NCBI GenBank assembly: GCA_029975965.1
Contig: JARKOV010000035.1
Coordinates: 26,002 to 90,001 of the forward strand
Reading direction: 5' to 3'
Source of the DNA: Anaerolinea sp.
GTDB lineage: Bacteria; Chloroflexota; Anaerolineae; Anaerolineales; Anaerolineaceae
Length of the DNA: 64,000 nucleotides
The notes under the pieces were generated by a model that searched no databases, had not been told where the DNA came from, and worked only from the letters and a program-made list of their open reading frames with translations. Below are positions 59,959 to 64,000 of the stretch, piece by piece; position 1 is the stretch's first letter, and each line of letters starts with the position of its first letter. The position numbers were made by a program, and so were the translations under genes.

Positions 59959-60315
59959 GTGGAAGTGATCAACCTGGCGGAGAAATTTTCGCGCTTCGAC
60001 GCGCACTGGCAGCCCAAGATCGTGGCCGAGCTGAACGACGCGCACGTGAAGCTGGCGAAGCTGAAGGGCGAGTTCGTCTGGCACCGGCACGCGGCGGAGG
60101 ATGAACTGTTCCTGGTGGTGAAAGGTCGCCTGGAGATTCACTTGCGCGAGCGCGTATTGCGCCTCAATGAAGGCGAGCTGGTGGTCATTCCGCGCGGTGT
60201 GGAGCACTGCCCGGTGGCGGAAGAAGAGGTGCATGTGCTGCTGCTGGAACCGAAGTCGACCCGCAACACGGGCGATGTCGGCGGCGAGCGCACCGTCGAA
60301 GCCGGATGGATCTAG
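59959..60315 (+). CDS. Cupin-domain protein
   Basis: 118 residues starting GTG behind GAGGTGA. A single cupin barrel with the metal-binding set WHRHAAEDELFLVVKG (HxH, Glu) and VIPRGVEHCPVA (His), as in small cupins related to mannose-6-phosphate isomerase or dioxygenases. Substrate and metal are unknown. It lies 13 bp after the phosphorylase gene and is likely co-transcribed. Confidence 0.9.
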   Translation: MEVINLAEKFSRFDAHWQPKIVAELNDAHVKLAKLKGEFVWHRHAAEDELFLVVKGRLEIHLRERVLRLNEGELVVIPRGVEHCPVAEEEVHVLLLEPKSTRNTGDVGGERTVEAGWI

Positions 60316-60331
60316 GGAAGGGGATGCGAGA

Positions 60332-61258
60332 CTAGCCGTACAATGCGCGGTGGACGGCGCTCAGCGCGCGCACCTGCTCAGCGGCATGGTAAGAAGAGCG
60401 CACCAGCGGGCCGCTCTCCACCCATCGAAAACCGATTCCCAGGCCGTATTCCTTTAATGCGGCGAACTCGTCGGGGTGGTAGTAACGCGCGATCGGCAGG
60501 TGCCGGCGGCTGGGCTGCAGGTACTGCCCGATGGTGAGGATCTCGACCCCCCAGGCGCGCAGGTCTTGCATCACCGCTTTGACCTCGTCCAGCGTCTCGC
60601 CCAGGCCCAGCATGATCCCGCTTTTGGTCAGCACGTCGGGGTTGATCCGCTTGGCGTTGGAGAGGGTGGCCCGGGCCCACTCGTAGCGGTCTTGCGGCTG
60701 GACGAGCTTGAACAGGCGCGGCACGGTTTCGACGTTGTGGTTGAGAATCTCGGGCCGGGCGTCCATCACCATGCGCAGCGCTTCGACAGAGCCTTTGAAA
60801 TCGGGGATGAGCACCTCGATCGAGCAGCCGGGGTGCACCTGGCGGATGCGCTGAATGACCATGGCGAAGATCGGCGCGCCGCCGTCGCGGCGGTCGTCCC
60901 GGTTGACCGAGGTGATCACGGCGTGCTTGAGGTTCATCGCCTTGACCGCCTGGGCGACGCGCTCCGGCTCGAGGAAATCCAACCGAGAGGGACGCCCGCG
61001 CTTGATGTCACAGAAGCCGCAGGTGCGCGTGCACACGTCGCCCATCATCAGGAAGGTGGCGGTGCCCGAACCCCAGCACTCGCCCATGTTGGGGCAGCCG
61101 GCCTCTTCGCACACGGTGTGCAGCGTCTTCTGGCGCATCAGCGATTGCAGCCACTCGAAAGTCTCGCCTGAAGGCGCGCGCACGCGAATCCACGAGGGAC
61201 GGCGCAGGGGAGTGGTGTCGATGGTTTCGGGTTTCACCCGGTCGCGAGTCGCATCCAT
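60332..61258 (-). CDS. lipA: Lipoyl synthase
   Basis: 308-residue radical-SAM enzyme that inserts two sulfurs into octanoyl groups on carrier proteins. The auxiliary cluster motif is [12 protein letters not shown], the radical-SAM motif CTRTCGFC, and the C-terminal RSSYHA contains the Ser that ligates the auxiliary cluster. [11 protein letters not shown] and [17 protein letters not shown] are invariant family blocks. No lipB gene is seen beside it. Confidence 0.95.
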   Translation of the reverse strand: MDATRDRVKPETIDTTPLRRPSWIRVRAPSGETFEWLQSLMRQKTLHTVCEEAGCPNMGECWGSGTATFLMMGDVCTRTCGFCDIKRGRPSRLDFLEPERVAQAVKAMNLKHAVITSVNRDDRRDGGAPIFAMVIQRIRQVHPGCSIEVLIPDFKGSVEALRMVMDARPEILNHNVETVPRLFKLVQPQDRYEWARATLSNAKRINPDVLTKSGIMLGLGETLDEVKAVMQDLRAWGVEILTIGQYLQPSRRHLPIARYYHPDEFAALKEYGLGIGFRWVESGPLVRSSYHAAEQVRALSAVHRALYG

Positions 61259-61350
61259 TAAGAATTACCTCCAAAGCTGGCGTGCATTGTACCGTTAAGC
61301 GCGAGGCCGAGTCAACCGCTTCGCCAGCGCCGGGTAAAGCGCGGCCCGGC

Positions 61351-62691
61351 TCAGTTTTGCGGCGCGTCGACCTTGCGCACCACCAGGTTGATGCCCTGCA
61401 CCTGCACCACCTCCACGCGGCTGCCCTTGGGCGCGCGGTCGTTGAGGTCGGCCAGCGTGGCGGTCCACAACTCAGAGCCGAGCTGCACCGAGCCGGTGGG
61501 GGCCAGCTCGCTGCGCGCGATACCGACCTGCCCAACGAGAGATTCCTGCCCCACGCGCACCGGCACGCGCCGGGCGCGCAGCGCGATGCCGACGATCAGC
61601 GAGAAAGCCGCGCCGAACAGGATCCCCGTGCCCACCACCAGCGGCACGGACACGCGCGGGAACCCCGGCACGTTGGGCGAGTTGAACAGCACCAGCGCGC
61701 CGACGATGAAGGAGCCAACCCCCGCCGCGGTCAGCGCGCCGTGGGTCGGCGCTTTGATATCCAACAGGAAGAGCACGAAGGCCATCACCAGGAAGACGAT
61801 GCCGAACCAGTTGACCGGCAGCACCCCGATGCCGAACACGGCCAGCGCCACGCAAACCACGCCGATGAACCCGGCCACCCAGCCGCCCGGGCTGGATATT
61901 TCGATCAGGATGGCCTGCACGCCGATGCTGAGCAGCAGGAAGACCAGGTTGGGGTTGGTGAGCACCTGCAGGAATTGCTCGAGGAAAGTGCTGGGCACCA
62001 CGACCACCTCGGCGCCGGCGGTGTGCAGGGTGACGATCTCGCCGTCCAGGTCGACGGCGCGCCCGTCGAGCTGGTCGAGCAGGTCGGTCAGGTTGCGGGC
62101 AACGATGTCGACCAGGTTCGCCTGCAGCGCTTCCTCAGCCGACACGGCGCGCGCCTCTTCGATCATCGACTCGGCCAGCAGCACGGCCTCTTCGCCGCGG
62201 CGTTGAGCCAGACCGCGCGCGCTGGCCTTGATCACTTCTTTGATCTTGCGCTCGGAGGTCGACTCGATGTCTTCGCCTTGCATGCCGACCGGGCTGGCGG
62301 CGCCGATGGTCGTTTCGGGAGCCATCGCGGCTGTGTGACCCGCCAGGGTGATCAGGGTGCCCGCCGAAGCGGCCATCGCCCCGGCCGGGGAGACGTAGAC
62401 AACCACCGGCAGCGGGCTGGCGCGCAACTGCTGCACCAGGCGGTTCATCGTGTCGGTGCTGCCGCCGGGCGTGTCCAGCTCGACGATCAGCGCCTGCGCG
62501 CCGCGCTGCCCGGCAATGTTGGTGGCCCGTTTGAGCGTCTCCTGCCAGATCGGGTTGAGCGGGCCTTCCAGGCGCATCACCACCACCACAGGCGCGTCGC
62601 TTTGGGCGCGCGCGCCGGGTTGGGCGGGGAAGAGAAAACCGAGCGCCAGCAGGCCGAGCGCCAGCCAGCGGAACAGGTACCGGTAAGTCAT
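61351..62691 (-). CDS. NfeD-type membrane serine protease (ClpP class)
   Basis: 446 residues. Signal peptide, then a ClpP-like protease domain: ALIVELDTPGGSTDTMN, catalytic Ser in AGAMAASAGTLITLA, and a candidate catalytic Lys in ESTSERKIKEVIK. Four to five helices follow (about 235-350) and a C-terminal OB-type NfeD domain (QESLVGQVGIARSELAPTG; GSRVEVVQVQGINLVVRK). Members cut hydrophobic protein ends, often with a stomatin partner; none is adjacent here. GGAGGT precedes ATG 62691, and TATAAT lies at 62713-62708. Confidence 0.92.
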   Translation of the reverse strand: MTYRYLFRWLALGLLALGFLFPAQPGARAQSDAPVVVVMRLEGPLNPIWQETLKRATNIAGQRGAQALIVELDTPGGSTDTMNRLVQQLRASPLPVVVYVSPAGAMAASAGTLITLAGHTAAMAPETTIGAASPVGMQGEDIESTSERKIKEVIKASARGLAQRRGEEAVLLAESMIEEARAVSAEEALQANLVDIVARNLTDLLDQLDGRAVDLDGEIVTLHTAGAEVVVVPSTFLEQFLQVLTNPNLVFLLLSIGVQAILIEISSPGGWVAGFIGVVCVALAVFGIGVLPVNWFGIVFLVMAFVLFLLDIKAPTHGALTAAGVGSFIVGALVLFNSPNVPGFPRVSVPLVVGTGILFGAAFSLIVGIALRARRVPVRVGQESLVGQVGIARSELAPTGSVQLGSELWTATLADLNDRAPKGSRVEVVQVQGINLVVRKVDAPQN

Positions 62692-62707
62692 CTGAACCTC
62701 CAGCTTT

Positions 62708-62713
62708 ATTATA
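62708..62713 (-). promoter_or_regulatory. TATAAT -10 element of the NfeD gene
   Basis: TATAAT on the minus strand 16 bp upstream of ATG 62691, leaving a leader of about 11 bases that just fits the GGAGGT site. No good -35. The rest of the 247-bp divergent gap shows nothing else certain. Confidence 0.5.
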
Positions 62714-62938
62714 AGCGACTGGGGGAGGAAAAGAGCGGCAGGTTGTACGCGATTGATCGCAACAGGCCTTTCTTAAAGTCCATGTTCAACCCTGCCCCAC
62801 ACTTTCGCGTACGCCGGGGAGGATTTCCGACACCAAATGTGCGGCGGATTCCTTGTTCATCCTGCTCCGGTAAAAAGGCGGCGGGCATTGAATCCCAATT
62901 TACGCTATACTTTAAACAAACCGTTTTCCGGAGGGCAG

Positions 62939-63478
62939 ATGCCGAACCTGATTCCGATCCCGGCGGTGGAGTGGACCGCGCGTTCCTACGCGATTTGGGA
63001 GCACGGCTGGTTCTTGCTCACCAGCGGCGATTTCAGCGCCGGAAAATACAACACGATGACCGTTTCGTGGGGCAGTTTTGGCTGCATGTGGGGCAAGCCG
63101 TTCGCCCAGGTGGTCGTCCGGCCGCACCGCTACACCTTCGAGTTCATCGAGGCCTACCCGACCTTCACGCTGTGCGCCTTCCCGCGCGCGCATCGCAAGG
63201 CGCTCAACCTGCTGGGCGCGAAATCGGGTCGCGAGGGGGACAAGATCGCCGAGTCTGGGCTGACGCCGGTGGCCGCCAGCCTGGTGCCTGCCCCGGCCTT
63301 CGCCGAGGCAGAGCTGGTGATCGAGTGTCGCAAGCTCTACTGGCAGGATTTCGACCCAACCCACTTCCTCGACCCGGAATTGATCAAAAATTACCCGCGC
63401 CAGGATTACCACCGCACCTATTACGGCGAGATCGTCGCCCTGCGCGGGGTGGCCGCCTACCAGATCGCGGCTGGTTAA
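62939..63478 (+). CDS. Flavin reductase-like protein
   Basis: 179 residues. The FMN-binding split-barrel fold of the flavin reductase family is suggested by NTMTVSWGSFGCMWGKPFAQ, VVVRPHRYTFEFI, and FTLCAFPRAHRKALNLLG with GREGDKIAESGL. Family members reduce FMN or serve as oxygen sensors. ATG 62939 has GGAGGG upstream; an upstream in-frame start at 62837 (GTG/ATG region) extends into non-coding DNA. A TATACT box at 62906 may be the -10. Confidence 0.9.
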   Translation: MPNLIPIPAVEWTARSYAIWEHGWFLLTSGDFSAGKYNTMTVSWGSFGCMWGKPFAQVVVRPHRYTFEFIEAYPTFTLCAFPRAHRKALNLLGAKSGREGDKIAESGLTPVAASLVPAPAFAEAELVIECRKLYWQDFDPTHFLDPELIKNYPRQDYHRTYYGEIVALRGVAAYQIAAG

Positions 63479-63499
63479 AGCCGCCACAGGAGGACCTGC

Positions 63500-63793
63500 A
63501 TGTCGATCCTGATCATGGAAGACAGCCTGCGCCTGACCGTCTTCTTTGTCCGCAGCGCGCCCCGCCCCGAGTCGATCTGCCTCTACCTGGAGGAGAGCAG
63601 CCTGGACGAAGGAGAGAGGCTGCTGCGCGCGGAGGAGGCCGGGCTGCACCTCACGCCGGGGCAGGCGCGCGCGCTGGCCGACGAGCTGCTCCAGGCACTG
63701 CGCGAGCGAGAACGCGAGTTGGACGGCTCGGGAGGTGTTCACCCGCGCGGATCGTTCTCCGACCCCGACCAACCGCTCGAAAAGGAGGCCTGA
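63500..63793 (+). CDS. Small conserved-looking protein of unknown function
   Basis: 97 residues, acidic and helix-rich (LDEGERLLRAEEAGLHLTPG, ALADELLQALRERERELDG). No family is recognised. It has GGAGGAC before ATG 63500 and overlaps the nitroreductase start by one base (TGATG), so the flavin reductase, this gene and the nitroreductase look like one transcript. Confidence 0.7.
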   Translation: MSILIMEDSLRLTVFFVRSAPRPESICLYLEESSLDEGERLLRAEEAGLHLTPGQARALADELLQALRERERELDGSGGVHPRGSFSDPDQPLEKEA

Positions 63794-64000
63794 TGACCTT
63801 GCGAGACCTCGTCTTGAAAACACGATCCTACCGCCGTTTCCGGCAGGACCAGCCCCTCGCGCGCGAGACGCTGGTCGAGCTGGTGGACCTGGCGCGGCAG
63901 GCCGGCAGCGCGGCCAACCGCCAACCGCTGCGCTACATCCTCTCGGTGGAGCCGCAGCGCAACGCCGAGATCTTCGAGTGCCTGGCCTGGGCGGGCTACC
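63793..64000 (+). CDS. Nitroreductase family protein (3' truncated)
   Basis: The first 69 residues are visible, with LKTRSYRRFRQDQPLARETL and LARQAGSAANRQPLRYILSV, the FMN-binding start of the nitroreductase fold (the RSxRxF and S-xNxQP motifs). AAAGGAGG precedes ATG 63793. The gene runs off the window. Its place behind a flavin reductase-like gene suits an FMN-dependent redox pair. Confidence 0.88.
   Translation, partial: MTLRDLVLKTRSYRRFRQDQPLARETLVELVDLARQAGSAANRQPLRYILSVEPQRNAEIFECLAWAGY

Overview
The window is GC-rich, densely coded bacterial chromosome. The best fit is a Chloroflexota (Anaerolineae-like) organism. This is inferred from the alternative complex III (ACIII) operon, secreted lipoproteins and surface proteins with Thr/Pro-rich linkers, a DUF5671-type membrane protein, a P450, ADP-ribosylglycohydrolase/sugar-transporter gene sets, and sigma70-like TATAAT promoters that sometimes sit right against the start codon. 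No 16S rRNA or ribosomal protein gene is present, so the assignment is provisional.

Layout. 1-8.7 kb (+): end of a sugar-binding protein, two ABC sugar permeases, a GH13-like protein, a D-2-hydroxyacid dehydrogenase and two ADP-ribosylglycohydrolase-fold enzymes, apparently one catabolic operon. 8.8-17 kb: DUF952 protein and CBM9-like lipoprotein (-), an interspersed repeat cluster, an NrtR-like Nudix/winged-helix regulator, a DUF3795 protein with an Fpg-type DNA glycosylase behind an SOS-box-like promoter, cyclopropane fatty acid synthase, an RlmD-type RNA methyltransferase and an MFS transporter. 17.2-24.3 kb (+): ACIII operon (dihaem cytochrome c, then ActA, split ActB1/ActB2, ActC, ActD, ActE). 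24.4-26.3 kb: CBS protein and YcaQ-type glycosylase. 26.3-30.5 kb (-): ferrous iron operon (membrane-anchored DtxR/FeoA fusion, split FeoB, DtxR regulator) behind a DtxR/IdeR-like palindrome.

30.5-39.3 kb: GH-A-like protein, PIG-L deacetylase, an unusual subtilase, a gap of about 850 bp rich in hairpins, and a heterodimeric ABC exporter. 39.34-39.46 kb holds six DnaA-box-like 9-mers spaced 21-22 bp apart, three of them perfect TTATCCACA. 39.5-50.8 kb (all -): P450 with a TetR-type operator, methyltransferase, rhodanese, SDR, thioredoxin/TPR protein, a HEPN/MNT toxin-antitoxin pair whose MNT protein carries a winged helix, a MacA/MacB-like tripartite export set, a LysM protein and a DUF5666 protein with a minisatellite. 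51-57.8 kb (+): small membrane proteins, DUF5671 protein, tRNA-Ser(GGA) with a duplicated 3' half, a 7TM histidine kinase and a zinc-ribbon protein. 57.8-64 kb: MFS transporter, nucleoside phosphorylase, cupin, lipoyl synthase, NfeD protease, flavin reductase, a small protein and a truncated nitroreductase.

The features most worth a second look are: the phased DnaA-box array; a family of long intergenic hairpins whose variable arm positions change in compensating fashion between copies; the iron operon with its membrane-tethered DtxR/FeoA fusion; the winged-helix MNT/HEPN pair with its palindromic operator; and a Nudix regulator that has lost catalytic residues and lies near two ADP-ribosylglycohydrolase genes. 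No CRISPR array, rRNA, insertion sequence or integrase was seen.
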